A program made the position numbers and the translations under genes. This document shows, piece after piece, positions 49,959 to 60,402 of a DNA stretch of 64,000 bases. Position 1 is the first letter of the stretch. Each line of letters opens with the position of its first letter. The notes under the pieces were generated by a model that was given only the letters and a program-made list of their open reading frames with translations, did no database searches and was not told where the DNA came from. The stretch is from Pseudomonas marvdashtae (GTDB lineage: Bacteria; Pseudomonadota; Gammaproteobacteria; Pseudomonadales; Pseudomonadaceae). The DNA lies in assembly GCF_014268655.2 (NCBI RefSeq), contig NZ_JABWQX020000001.1, positions 4,246,001-4,310,000 on the forward strand, given 5' to 3'.

Positions 49959-49988
49959 TGTGGCGAGGGGATTTATCCCCTCGCCACA
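49959..49988. repeat. Perfect 30-base palindrome of the GTGGCGAGGG family
   Basis: TGTGGCGAGGGGAT and ATCCCCTCGCCACA are 14-base inverted arms with a TT centre. It follows the dienelactone hydrolase stop by 13 bases and could act as a processing or termination hairpin. Confidence 0.7.
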
Positions 49989-50058
49989 AAAGCCAGCCAT
50001 ACCCATACAAACGTCACGCCACTACCCAGCCTCAAGCCAACCCGGCAAAATGCCCGGC

Positions 50059-50784
50059 ATGAACCGACTCCCCGCCCTGCCCGCCTGCTGTTCGCCTCTG
50101 GATGAACACTGGCTGCTGCCCGACGCCTTGCCCGATACGGTGCTGGTCAGCACTCGCTTCAATCCACTGTTGCTCGTCGCTGACGATTTTCCCAACAGCG
50201 CCATCGAGCCGCCGGCGAGCATCCAGCGCTCGGTGGCCAAGCGGCAGGCGGAGTTCCTCGCCGGGCGAGTCTGCGCCCGAGCGGCCTTGCTGCGCCTTGA
50301 CGGCCAAGCCTGCGTGCCGCCCATCGGCGAAGATCGCGCGCCCGTGTGGCCGGCCCATGTCAGCGGCTCGATCACCCACAGCACAGGCCGGGCGGCGGCG
50401 ATTGTCGCGCAAAAACAACATTGGCAAGGGCTGGGCATGGATCTGGAAAACCTGCTCGACCCTGAGCGCGCCGAGCGCCTGGCCGGTGAAATCCTAACGC
50501 CCCCCGAGCTGCTGCGCCTGGCCACTGCCTCGCGAGATGACCGGGCGCTGCTGGTGACCCTGACCTTTTCCATGAAGGAAAGCCTGTTCAAAGCGCTGTA
50601 CCCGATCGTCAGGCAGCGTTTTTACTTCGAACACGCTGAGGTCCTGGAGTGGGCGCACGATGGGCACGTGCGATTGCGCTTGTTGATCGACCTGTCGCCC
50701 GAGTGGCGTCATGGCAGTGAGCTGCACGGACAATTTGCTGTGAAGAATGGGCAATTGCTGAGTCTGGTGGGGATCAAGGCCTGA
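50059..50784 (+). CDS. pcpS: 4'-phosphopantetheinyl transferase PcpS
   Basis: A 241-residue Sfp-type enzyme that activates carrier proteins of both primary fatty acid synthesis and siderophore synthesis. The motifs PVWPAHVSGSITHS, GLGMDLENLL and FSMKESLFKALYP carry the magnesium-binding acids and the KESLFK lysine. The order and spacing closely follow P. aeruginosa PcpS, which is the only such enzyme there. ATG 50059 (MNRLPALPACC) is chosen; ATG 50050 is three codons upstream. Confidence 0.92.
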   Translation: MNRLPALPACCSPLDEHWLLPDALPDTVLVSTRFNPLLLVADDFPNSAIEPPASIQRSVAKRQAEFLAGRVCARAALLRLDGQACVPPIGEDRAPVWPAHVSGSITHSTGRAAAIVAQKQHWQGLGMDLENLLDPERAERLAGEILTPPELLRLATASRDDRALLVTLTFSMKESLFKALYPIVRQRFYFEHAEVLEWAHDGHVRLRLLIDLSPEWRHGSELHGQFAVKNGQLLSLVGIKA

Positions 50785-50800
50785 GATTGGGCCCCATCCC

Positions 50801-52411
50801 TCAAGACCGGTCCTGGTGCCTCGGCCAACTCAAGCTGAAACAGGCTCCTGCGAGGCTTTTGCTCCTACTGATCAACGCCCGGCCGTCATGCCAGTGGATG
50901 ATCCGCCGCACGATCGACAGCCCCAATCCGTGGCCGCCCGACGCCCGCGCACGGCTGTCGTCCAGGCGCAGGAACGGCTTGAACACCCGTTCCCATGCCG
51001 CCTCCGGCACACCCGGCCCATCATCTTCGACGTCGACGCGGCAGCGCAGCTGCCCCACCTGGTAACTCACTGTGACCCGCGATTTGGCATGGCGCATGGC
51101 ATTGCCCACCAGATTCTGCAAGGCACGATGCAGGAACCGCGGCTCGGCCTCGACCCAGGCACCATCGCAATCAGCGGCGGACAGGCACAGGCCGCGCTCT
51201 ACGGTAATCCCGACGCGCAAGGGGCCTAGTTCTTCGATGACCTGATTGACCAAAGCATCCAGGTCCACTCGCTGAAAATTCAACGCCGGCGATCCTTGTT
51301 CCAGTCGGGCGTAGGTCAACATTTCATCCACCAGCCGGTCCAGATCTTCGATGTCGTGGTCCATGCCCGCCAGGTACTTGTCCCGGGCCTCGGGCGTGCT
51401 GGCGCTGCCGAGCATTTCCAGGCCGAAACGCAGGCGTGCCACCGGCGTGCGCAACTCATGGGAGACCGCGCGCACCAGTTCTCGCTGGATCGCCAGCAAT
51501 TGCTGCAAATGCTCGGCCATGCCGTTGAACGCAGCGGCCAGGCGCCCCACCGAGTCGGCGCCCCGGGCGGGGACGCGGGTCTCCAGGCTGCCCTGGGCGA
51601 TTTGAGTGGCGGCCGACTCGAGGCCGCGCAGGCGTCGCTCCAACTGGCGCACCAATAGATAGACGATCAAACCGATCAGGCTCAGCCCCAACGCGGCGAT
51701 CAGCACCAGCCATTCGGGCGGGTACGGATTCATTTGGTACAACGGGCCGATCTCCAGAACCCACGGCGTGCCGACCATCCCGGCAAAGACCCGGATCGAG
51801 TCACCGCCCTTGCCCAGCGCCATCACCGTATCGCCCTCCGACACTCGCCGACGCTGATCGTCGTCCATGTCCGCCTGCTCGACCTTCATCAGCCGCAGGT
51901 CGAAACCGAAACCTTTCTCCTGCTTCAGTTGCGCGAGCCGTCCGGGCTGCTCGGCCACCGGGTAACGCACCAGTTCATCGGCCAGCAGATAGATAGTCGC
52001 CCGGGCCAGTTGCTCGCTGATCTGGCGAACCTCGCCCACCAGCGTCAACTGTTCACCATCACTGACCAGCCGATAGACCTTCGCCGCGTGCGGGCCGGTC
52101 TGCTCCACCAGGGCTTGACCGCGCAGCACGCGGGTGCGCTGCCCCAGGTCGAGGTCGGTCTGATTGAAAGTCCTCAGCTCCAGCGGAATGCCCAACAGGC
52201 GTTCCCACACCGCCAGCGCCCGGCGACGCTCGGTGTCGTTCATCGGCCGCAGGTTATCGGCCATCAGGGAAAACGTGCCATGGGCCAGGCGCTCGCGGTA
52301 TTGCTCGCCACGCGTCTGGTTGAGCAGATGCAGGGCCAGCACGCCAAGCACCGCCACCAGCACCAGTGCCGCGCACATGCCACCGTAGATGCGCAGGAAA
52401 ATCGAGTTCAC
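50801..52411 (-). CDS. Sensor histidine kinase (RstB-like)
   Basis: A 536-residue membrane sensor. Helices near residues 8-27 and 240-262 flank a large periplasmic domain. A HAMP linker (RGLESAATQIAQGSLETRVPARG) leads to the kinase: His in RAVSHELRTPVARLRFGLEM, the N box NLVGNAMRHAKSRV, and the ATP lid GGHGLGLSIVRRI. Its gene overlaps the response regulator by four bases. The signal is unknown; the pair lies upstream of nrdA, as in P. aeruginosa from memory. Confidence 0.88.
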   Translation of the reverse strand: MNSIFLRIYGGMCAALVLVAVLGVLALHLLNQTRGEQYRERLAHGTFSLMADNLRPMNDTERRRALAVWERLLGIPLELRTFNQTDLDLGQRTRVLRGQALVEQTGPHAAKVYRLVSDGEQLTLVGEVRQISEQLARATIYLLADELVRYPVAEQPGRLAQLKQEKGFGFDLRLMKVEQADMDDDQRRRVSEGDTVMALGKGGDSIRVFAGMVGTPWVLEIGPLYQMNPYPPEWLVLIAALGLSLIGLIVYLLVRQLERRLRGLESAATQIAQGSLETRVPARGADSVGRLAAAFNGMAEHLQQLLAIQRELVRAVSHELRTPVARLRFGLEMLGSASTPEARDKYLAGMDHDIEDLDRLVDEMLTYARLEQGSPALNFQRVDLDALVNQVIEELGPLRVGITVERGLCLSAADCDGAWVEAEPRFLHRALQNLVGNAMRHAKSRVTVSYQVGQLRCRVDVEDDGPGVPEAAWERVFKPFLRLDDSRARASGGHGLGLSIVRRIIHWHDGRALISRSKSLAGACFSLSWPRHQDRS

Positions 52412-53130
52412 GAAGCCGCGTCTACGCAGGCTTCGGGGACGAACAGGTAGCCTTTGCTGCGAATGGTCTTGATCAGCCGTGGATGCTCGGGGTCGTCGCC
52501 GATCTTGGGGCGGATGCGCGAGATACGCACATCGATCGAGCGGTCCTGGCCGTCGTAGCCGATGCCGCGCAGGGCGGTGAAGATCTCTTCACGGGACAGG
52601 ATGCGCCCGGCGTTGGACACCAGTAGCCAGAGCAGGTCGAATTCGGCGCTGGTCAGTTCGATACCGTTGCCCTGCAACCAGGCTTCGCGCAAGGCGTTGT
52701 CCACCACCAACGGACCGAACTCCAGGCGCCGCTGTTTCTGCGGCACGGACGGCTCCGGTTCGCTGCGGCGCAACAGCGCCTGGATGCGCGCCAATAGCAG
52801 ACGCGGGCGCACCGGCTTGCAGACATAGTCGTCGGCGCCCAGGTCCAGGCCCTGGATCTGATCGGTGTCATCGGAACGGGCGGTGAGTATCAGGATGGGT
52901 CCGTCATACTGCTCGCGCACTTTGCGACAGATACTCAGGCCATCTTCGCCGGGCAACATGAGGTCGAGGATCACCAAGTCCGGCTGCTCGCTGATAATCC
53001 GCTGCGCCGCCACCGCGCCGTTGCCTTCGATGGCGACGCGCAGGCCGTTGCTTTCCAGGTATTCGCGGGTCAGTTCGGCCAGACGCTGGTCATCCTCGAC
53101 GATCAATATCTGCCAGGCTTCTTGTTCCAC
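52408..53130 (-). CDS. OmpR-family response regulator
   Basis: A 240-residue regulator starting at GTG 53130 (VEQEAWQILIVEDDQRL). Receiver Asp56 is in DLVILDLMLPGEDG with Lys in CKPVRPRLLLARI. The winged-helix domain has LTSAEFDLLWLLVSNAGRILSREEIF and YDGQDRSIDVRISRIRPKIG, close to RstA-type regulators. It overlaps the sensor gene. A repeat element lies 49 bases before its start. Confidence 0.88.
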   Translation of the reverse strand: MEQEAWQILIVEDDQRLAELTREYLESNGLRVAIEGNGAVAAQRIISEQPDLVILDLMLPGEDGLSICRKVREQYDGPILILTARSDDTDQIQGLDLGADDYVCKPVRPRLLLARIQALLRRSEPEPSVPQKQRRLEFGPLVVDNALREAWLQGNGIELTSAEFDLLWLLVSNAGRILSREEIFTALRGIGYDGQDRSIDVRISRIRPKIGDDPEHPRLIKTIRSKGYLFVPEACVDAAS

Positions 53131-53178
53131 GGAGGGACCTCGTCTTGTAGGTATAAAAAGAAGAACCTGCACTCAACC

Positions 53179-53270
53179 GTGGCGAGGGAGCTTGCTCCCG
53201 CTGGGGTGCGAAGCGGCCCTAAGATTTTGCGGTCGCTGCGCAACCGAGCGGGAGCAAGCTCCCTCGCCAC
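53179..53270. repeat. Inverted repeat pair (REPIN-like), intact
   Basis: GTGGCGAGGGAGCTTGCTCC and the inverted form of the same sequence close a 92-base element with perfect 24-base arms. The inner part contains the GCGAAGCGGCC and GGTCGCTGCGC motifs. It resembles the 15617-15720 element, whose left arm has decayed. Confidence 0.82.
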
Positions 53271-53553
53271 AAATGAACTGCCCGCTCAAGGTATTCGAAC
53301 ACAGCGCCTCCCGTCTTTTTGTCATATCAAAGGAGGATAAACACGCCCATGCACCGGCCGATTGTATAAACGCCGGCTGTACAGAAAACAAGCGGACAAA
53401 TGCGTTCGGTCGGGCTGATTTGTGTGATACCGTCCGCGCCCGAAAAAACCCAGGGCTGTTTTCAACTCGTCAAATCGACGAAAAAAGCCGCGCTCCAGCA
53501 AGGTCGCGGCCTACAGAGCAGTTCCACGTTTCGCACACAAATTACGCACAGGC

Positions 53554-53562
53554 TTATCCACA
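53554..53562 (+). promoter_or_regulatory. DnaA box TTATCCACA
   Basis: Exact match to the DnaA box consensus, 27 bp from the first NrdR-like box. In E. coli DnaA activates nrdAB. Confidence 0.6.
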
Positions 53563-53588
53563 GGTAGCACGTTGATTCATCCCCCAAA

Positions 53589-53604
53589 ACGCATTATCTT
53601 GTAG
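53589..53604. promoter_or_regulatory. NrdR-like box 1 (core CATTATCTTG)
   Basis: Core at 53592-53601 agrees with the NrdR consensus CWATATATWG at most positions. Its centre is exactly 31 bp from the second box centre, the usual spacing of paired NrdR boxes. Confidence 0.65.
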
Positions 53605-53617
53605 CCCGCCGCGCAAA

Positions 53618-53637
53618 AAACCCTACATGTAGGGTTT
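53618..53637. promoter_or_regulatory. NrdR-like box 2, within a 20-base perfect palindrome
   Basis: The perfect palindrome AAACCCTACATGTAGGGTTT contains the core CTACATGTAG (53623-53632), matching CWANATNTWG of NrdR boxes. Paired with box 1 at 31 bp, it marks repression of nrdA by NrdR. Confidence 0.75.
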
Positions 53638-53991
53638 CAGGCCAAAAACCAAACACAAGTTGGATAGAGAATTCAAGCGCTTTTCTTGCCTCTGTCCTCC
53701 TGCAACACGAGAGTTTTTCCAAGTCCAGACCGCCCCTGCGGATGGCGACTGTTTCAGGGTCTGGAACGACCGAAACGGTACGGGTGTTGCAGTCCTTTGC
53801 TGCCACCCCTGCAAACCCGGTTTCGAGCCCAGGCTCGCGACCCAAGAACTTCGGATGGAAGCGGCGCCACAGGCCCGTTTCCTACTGTCCCGAAGTTGTT
53901 ATACCCGGCGCCAGTCGGTTGTAGTGCTTCAGGACGGAACGGTGGGCACCGTGATGGTGCCCAAATAAACATAGAGAACGTGGAGACACCC
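53638..53991 (+). other. Long leader of nrdA
   Basis: About 350 GC-rich bases separate the NrdR boxes from the nrdA start. It stays open in the nrdA frame from 53686 but has no ribosome binding site or NrdA similarity there. Just before the nrdA Shine-Dalgarno, TGGGCACC and GGTGCCCA (53943-53950 and 53956-53963) form a perfect 8-bp hairpin with loop GTGAT. I cannot assign it to a known riboswitch class. Confidence 0.45.
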
Positions 53992-56883
<2,892 letters not shown>

Positions 56884-56922
56884 GCTGAGCGGGTAGGCGC
56901 TGCAAGGCGCCTGCTGAAGAAG

Positions 56923-56958
56923 CCTCCGATAGACCGCTGGTTTATCGGGGGTTTTCTT
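56923..56958 (+). terminator. Rho-independent terminator after nrdA
   Basis: Stem CCTCCGATA/TATCGGGGG followed by TTTTCTTTT, 40 bases after the nrdA stop. Its presence argues against a following nrdB in the same transcript. Confidence 0.82.
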
Positions 56959-56987
56959 TTGCCTGGAGAAAGCCAGAGCCTGGACTT

Positions 56988-57100
56988 GATCGTTCCTACG
57001 CTCTGCGTGGGAATGCATCCCGTGACGCTCTGCGTCCCCCTTCAGAGACGGAACGCGGAGCGTCCGTGGCGGCATTCCCACGCAGAGCATGGGAACGATC
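56988..57100. repeat. Long inverted repeat pair, second copy
   Basis: The ends GATCGTTCCTACGCTCTGCG and CGCAGAGCATGGGAACGATC match the element at 37006-37114, including the inner inverted pair. It sits between nrdA and flgE terminators. Confidence 0.78.
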
Positions 57101-57114
57101 GAATAGCCGCTCAC

Positions 57115-57143
57115 AAAAAAGCCCCTCTTGCGAGGGGCTCTTC
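57115..57143 (-). terminator. Rho-independent terminator after flgE
   Basis: Stem AGCCCCTC/GAGGGGCT around TTGC (57119-57138) followed on the minus strand by TTTTTTGTG. It closes the flgBCDE transcript. Confidence 0.88.
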
Positions 57144-57169
57144 ATGCAGCCTTCAAGCAACCAGCGTTA

Positions 57170-58495
57170 TCAAGCCATCTGAATGATGGTCTGCATGATG
57201 GTGCTCTGGGTGGAGATGGTCTTGGCGTTCGCCTGGTAGTTGCTTTGTGCCTTGATCAGCTCGACCAGTTCGTTGGTCAGGTTGACGTTGGACTCTTCCA
57301 GGGAGTTGGAGACGATCGAGCCCAAGGTGCCGGTTTGCGGAGCATCGTAGCCCGGGATACCCGAAGCGAATGTTTCCTTCCAGCTGGTGCCGCCTACCGG
57401 CTGCAGGCCTTGCTCGTTGGTGAAGCTGGCGAGCGCGAGCTGGCCGATCGGCTTGGTCTGGTTGTTGCTGAAGTTGGCCAGCAATACACCGCTGCCGTCG
57501 ATGGTCAGGTTGGTGATCTGGCCAGTGGCGTAGCCGTTCTGGGCCGGGATCGAACGAGCGGTGTCGGCGTTGAACTGGGTGGTGTTGGCCATTGAGATCG
57601 TAATGGTCGAGGAGCCCGCGCCGTTGGCGGTCCATGTACCATTGGTCACGGTGCCTGGGACCCAACCAACCAGGTTCAGATCATTGCTGATAACTGGCGG
57701 GGGGGCCGGAACAGTCGGCGGAACGGTCGGCGGGACCGGGGTACTGACCTGGGTCAATCGGCCATTCGTGTCGAACGTCATCGTCGAAGGAACAGGCGCG
57801 TTCGGAGCAACCGGCGCGGTGCCATTGAGGTTACGACCATCGATCAGCGTGTAGACGTCCCAGGTATTGGCGCCCGTCTTGACCATGTACTGGTCCATCG
57901 AGTGCTGGTTGCCTTGGGTATCGTAGACCGGGGTAGTGAATTGTTTGGTGAACGTCGCGGTGTCGGTCGGATTGAACGCTACAGCGATCGGGGTCGCCGT
58001 CGAGTTCAGGTTGATCGTCGACGAAACCAGGCTGGTGGCGCTCGGCGGCAGGTTCGAGGTGTCGATGCGCAGGTCGGTCAGGATACCGTTCTGGATCTTG
58101 CCGTTGGCATCCACGCCATAACCCTGCAAGCGTGCAGTGCCATCGCTGTTGGTGACGTAGCCTTCCTTGTCGGTCTTGAAGGTACCGGCACGGGTGTAGC
58201 TCAGCGAGCCGTCGTTGCTCAGGACAAAAAAGCCCTGGCCCTGGATACCCATGTCCAGCACGTTGCCGGTGTTGTTCACGTCACCCTGGCCGAACTGTTG
58301 TGAAACGTTGGCCAGGCGCACGCCGTTGCCGACGGTCTTGGAGCCCGAACCCAGCTTGGTGGCCGAGTAGACGTCTTCGAATTCCGCACGGGACGATTTG
58401 AAACCGGTGGTCGCCACGTTGGCGATGTTGTTGCCGGTCACGTCCAGCTGTTTGTTGGCAGCATAGAGACCGCTAAGGCCGATGTTAAAAGACAT
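57170..58495 (-). CDS. flgE: Flagellar hook protein FlgE
   Basis: A 441-residue hook subunit. It opens MSFNIGLSGLYAANKQLDVTGNNIANVATTGFK, the axial-protein motif, and ends with the family's coiled helix ESNVNLTNELVELIKAQSNYQANAKTI then IMQTIIQMA. Residues 253-269 are a Pro-rich run TPVPPTVPPTVPAPPPV in the middle outer domain, which is unusual. AAGGAG precedes the ATG. The last of the four flagellar genes here; the operon may have lost or moved the next genes. Confidence 0.95.
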   Translation of the reverse strand: MSFNIGLSGLYAANKQLDVTGNNIANVATTGFKSSRAEFEDVYSATKLGSGSKTVGNGVRLANVSQQFGQGDVNNTGNVLDMGIQGQGFFVLSNDGSLSYTRAGTFKTDKEGYVTNSDGTARLQGYGVDANGKIQNGILTDLRIDTSNLPPSATSLVSSTINLNSTATPIAVAFNPTDTATFTKQFTTPVYDTQGNQHSMDQYMVKTGANTWDVYTLIDGRNLNGTAPVAPNAPVPSTMTFDTNGRLTQVSTPVPPTVPPTVPAPPPVISNDLNLVGWVPGTVTNGTWTANGAGSSTITISMANTTQFNADTARSIPAQNGYATGQITNLTIDGSGVLLANFSNNQTKPIGQLALASFTNEQGLQPVGGTSWKETFASGIPGYDAPQTGTLGSIVSNSLEESNVNLTNELVELIKAQSNYQANAKTISTQSTIMQTIIQMA

Positions 58496-58523
58496 GTTGA
58501 CTCCTTTTGCCGGTTAGTCGGCT

Positions 58524-59246
58524 CTACATACCAATAGTTTGTACTTTGGACAGGGCAATGCTGCCCAGCCCGGCCAGGTTGAGCATCAGCTCACCGCCCG
58601 TCTGGCTGATCGTTACGCTGCTGACCGTGGCCGGCAGGTTGGTGATCAGCGACGTGGCCTTGCCATCGATGGTGGTCGATGCCGCGAAGGTGTACGTGCC
58701 CGACTCGACGGTCGCGCCCGCATCGTTCTTCCCATCCCAGATGAACGCCGAGTTGCCGGCGTTCTGGCTGCCCAGGTCGATTGTGCGGACGGTCTTGCCG
58801 TCCTTGTCCACGATCTTGACGGCGACGGAGGACACCGATGCCGGTACCACCACCGTGCCGTTGAGGCTCTTGGAGGTATCGACCACGGCCTTGTCACCGG
58901 GCGCGATGACCGAGCGACCGACCAGCGACGAAGCCTGCAAGGCCTGGGACGAGTTGTAGTTGCCGGCGATGCCGCTCACGGTTTGGTTGAGGGTGGTGAT
59001 GCCTTCCAGGCTGCTGAATTGAGCCAGCTGGGCAACGAACTCACCGTTGTCCTGAGGCTCCAGCGGGTTCTGGTTTTTCAGCTGGGTCACGAGCAGTTGC
59101 AGGAACGCATCCTTGCCCAGCTCTTTCTTGCCGGCGGCAGCGGTGGTCGCCGCACCCAGGCCATCGGTCGTGGTGTTGGTCTTGACCGAGGAGTTGGCCA
59201 GAATCTCGTTGAGGCTCAAACCGCTGGTGGTGTTGGTGACGCTCAT
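58524..59246 (-). CDS. flgD: Flagellar hook assembly (capping) protein FlgD
   Basis: A 240-residue scaffold that caps the growing hook. The N-terminus carries KKELGKDAFLQLLVTQLKNQNPLEPQDNGEFVAQLAQFSSLEG, the family hallmark, and the C-terminal half has the FlgD Ig/tudor-like domains with FIWDGKNDAGATVESGTYTF. It is removed once the hook is complete. Confidence 0.95.
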   Translation of the reverse strand: MSVTNTTSGLSLNEILANSSVKTNTTTDGLGAATTAAAGKKELGKDAFLQLLVTQLKNQNPLEPQDNGEFVAQLAQFSSLEGITTLNQTVSGIAGNYNSSQALQASSLVGRSVIAPGDKAVVDTSKSLNGTVVVPASVSSVAVKIVDKDGKTVRTIDLGSQNAGNSAFIWDGKNDAGATVESGTYTFAASTTIDGKATSLITNLPATVSSVTISQTGGELMLNLAGLGSIALSKVQTIGM

Positions 59247-59261
59247 GTGAATCGCCCCTTA

Positions 59262-59705
59262 TCACTGACCGAGGGTCAGGACCTTCTGCATCATGGTTTT
59301 GGCGGTGTTCATCATTTCGACGTTGGTCTGGAACGAACGACTGGCGGAAATCATGTCGGCCATTTCTTCGACAACGTTGACGTTCGGGTAATAGACATAA
59401 CCCTTGGCGTCCGCGGCCGGATGGTTTGGTTCATAACGAGCGTCGAGGTTGCTCTGGTCTTCGACCACGCCAAGCACCTGTACGCCCTGCCCGGCTGCGT
59501 CCTGGTCCTGGAACAGCGAGTCGCTGCCGCCAGACTGGCCGCCCTGGAACATGGTGGCGAAGACCGGGTGACGGGCGCGGTAGGTCTGGTCGATGCTCGA
59601 CGAAACAGTCTCGGCGTTGGCGATGTTACTGGCGACGGTGTTCAGGCGAGTGGTCTGGGCACTCATGGCACTGCCGGCGATATGGAATACGCTCGCGATC
59701 GACAT
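59262..59705 (-). CDS. flgC: Flagellar basal-body rod protein FlgC
   Basis: A 147-residue proximal rod protein. The N-terminal SIASVFHIAGSAMSAQTTRLNTVASNIANAET and the C-terminal NVEMMNTAKTMMQKVLTLGQ are the conserved rod coiled-coil helices. Spacing to flgB is only three bases, and to flgD 15 bases. Confidence 0.95.
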   Translation of the reverse strand: MSIASVFHIAGSAMSAQTTRLNTVASNIANAETVSSSIDQTYRARHPVFATMFQGGQSGGSDSLFQDQDAAGQGVQVLGVVEDQSNLDARYEPNHPAADAKGYVYYPNVNVVEEMADMISASRSFQTNVEMMNTAKTMMQKVLTLGQ

Positions 59706-59708
59706 GAC

Positions 59709-60116
59709 TTACTCTCCACGCAGGGCTGATACCAGCCCTTTGAATTTACTGTTGAGCAGGGTGAAGCTGGCCTGGAAGTTCACGGAGTTTTCCGCGTAGT
59801 TGGACTGTTCCAGTTGAGCGTCCACGGTGTTCTGGTCGATCGACGGCTGCATCGGCGTGCGGTACATCAGCGATTCGTCGCCACTGCCCAGGCCTTCGGC
59901 TTCGATATGACGGTTGTTGGTCATGTTCAAGGCGAAGTGGCCGTTCTTGGTCTTTTCGTTCTGCTCGGCGAGCACCTTGGAGAAGTCCAAGTCACGCGCC
60001 TTGTAGTTCGGGGTGTCGGCGTTGGCGATGTTGTTGGCCAGGACTTCGGCACGCTGGGCGCGGAAGCTCAGGGCCTGTTCGTGGATACCGAGCGCTTTAT
60101 CGAAGCTGATGCTCAT
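59709..60116 (-). CDS. flgB: Flagellar basal-body rod protein FlgB
   Basis: A 135-residue rod protein, first gene of flgBCDE. It carries FRAQRAEVLANNIANADTPNYKARDLDF near the N-terminus and the closing helix QASFTLLNSKFKGLVSALRGE. A sigma-54 promoter lies about 50 bases upstream, fitting class II/III control by FleQ or FleR. Confidence 0.95.
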   Translation of the reverse strand: MSISFDKALGIHEQALSFRAQRAEVLANNIANADTPNYKARDLDFSKVLAEQNEKTKNGHFALNMTNNRHIEAEGLGSGDESLMYRTPMQPSIDQNTVDAQLEQSNYAENSVNFQASFTLLNSKFKGLVSALRGE

Positions 60117-60161
60117 GTCGGAAACCTTTGGGTGACCAGAAATGTACTTACGATGGCTTTA

Positions 60162-60176
60162 GCAAGCGCCGTGCCA
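60162..60176 (-). promoter_or_regulatory. Sigma-54 promoter of flgBCDE
   Basis: On the minus strand TGGCACGGCGCTTGC: TGGCAC, five bases, TTGC. This exactly matches the -24/-12 consensus. Confidence 0.9.
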
Positions 60177-60183
60177 CTTGCGA

Positions 60184-60206
60184 AAAGCCCCGTAAACCGG
60201 GGCTTT
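60184..60206. terminator. Hairpin upstream of the flgB promoter
   Basis: Nine-base arms AAAGCCCCG and CGGGGCTTT around TAAAC. It separates the upstream gene's end from the sigma-54 promoter, so it probably acts as a second terminator or insulator. Confidence 0.55.
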
Positions 60207-60362
60207 GCGGGATATCGGCACGACGGCAATGCCAGAAAAGCGGCAATCGGCTTCCGCTGGCTGCCGCTTTTCTGCCGCTTTTAGCCAGTAGTCTTCGAAC
60301 AAACGGGCGAGCGGCAAAAGAGGGAGTGGTTCCTGGGTACGTATAAAAAGCCCACGTATAAA

Positions 60363-60392
60363 AAAAGCGGCGCTCAATGCGCCGCTTTATGC
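60363..60392 (-). terminator. Rho-independent terminator of the tyrosine-rich lipoprotein gene
   Basis: Arms AAGCGGCGC and GCGCCGCTT around TCAAT; the minus strand continues with TTTTTTTAT. It is immediately downstream of the gene at 60403-60804. Confidence 0.88.
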
Positions 60393-60402
60393 TGCCACTC
60401 TG

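Noticed and set aside
53686..53991. N-terminal extension of nrdA by 102 codons
   Set aside because: There is no ribosome binding site, the sequence lacks similarity to NrdA, and MHTDTTREN at 53992 has TGGAG before it.
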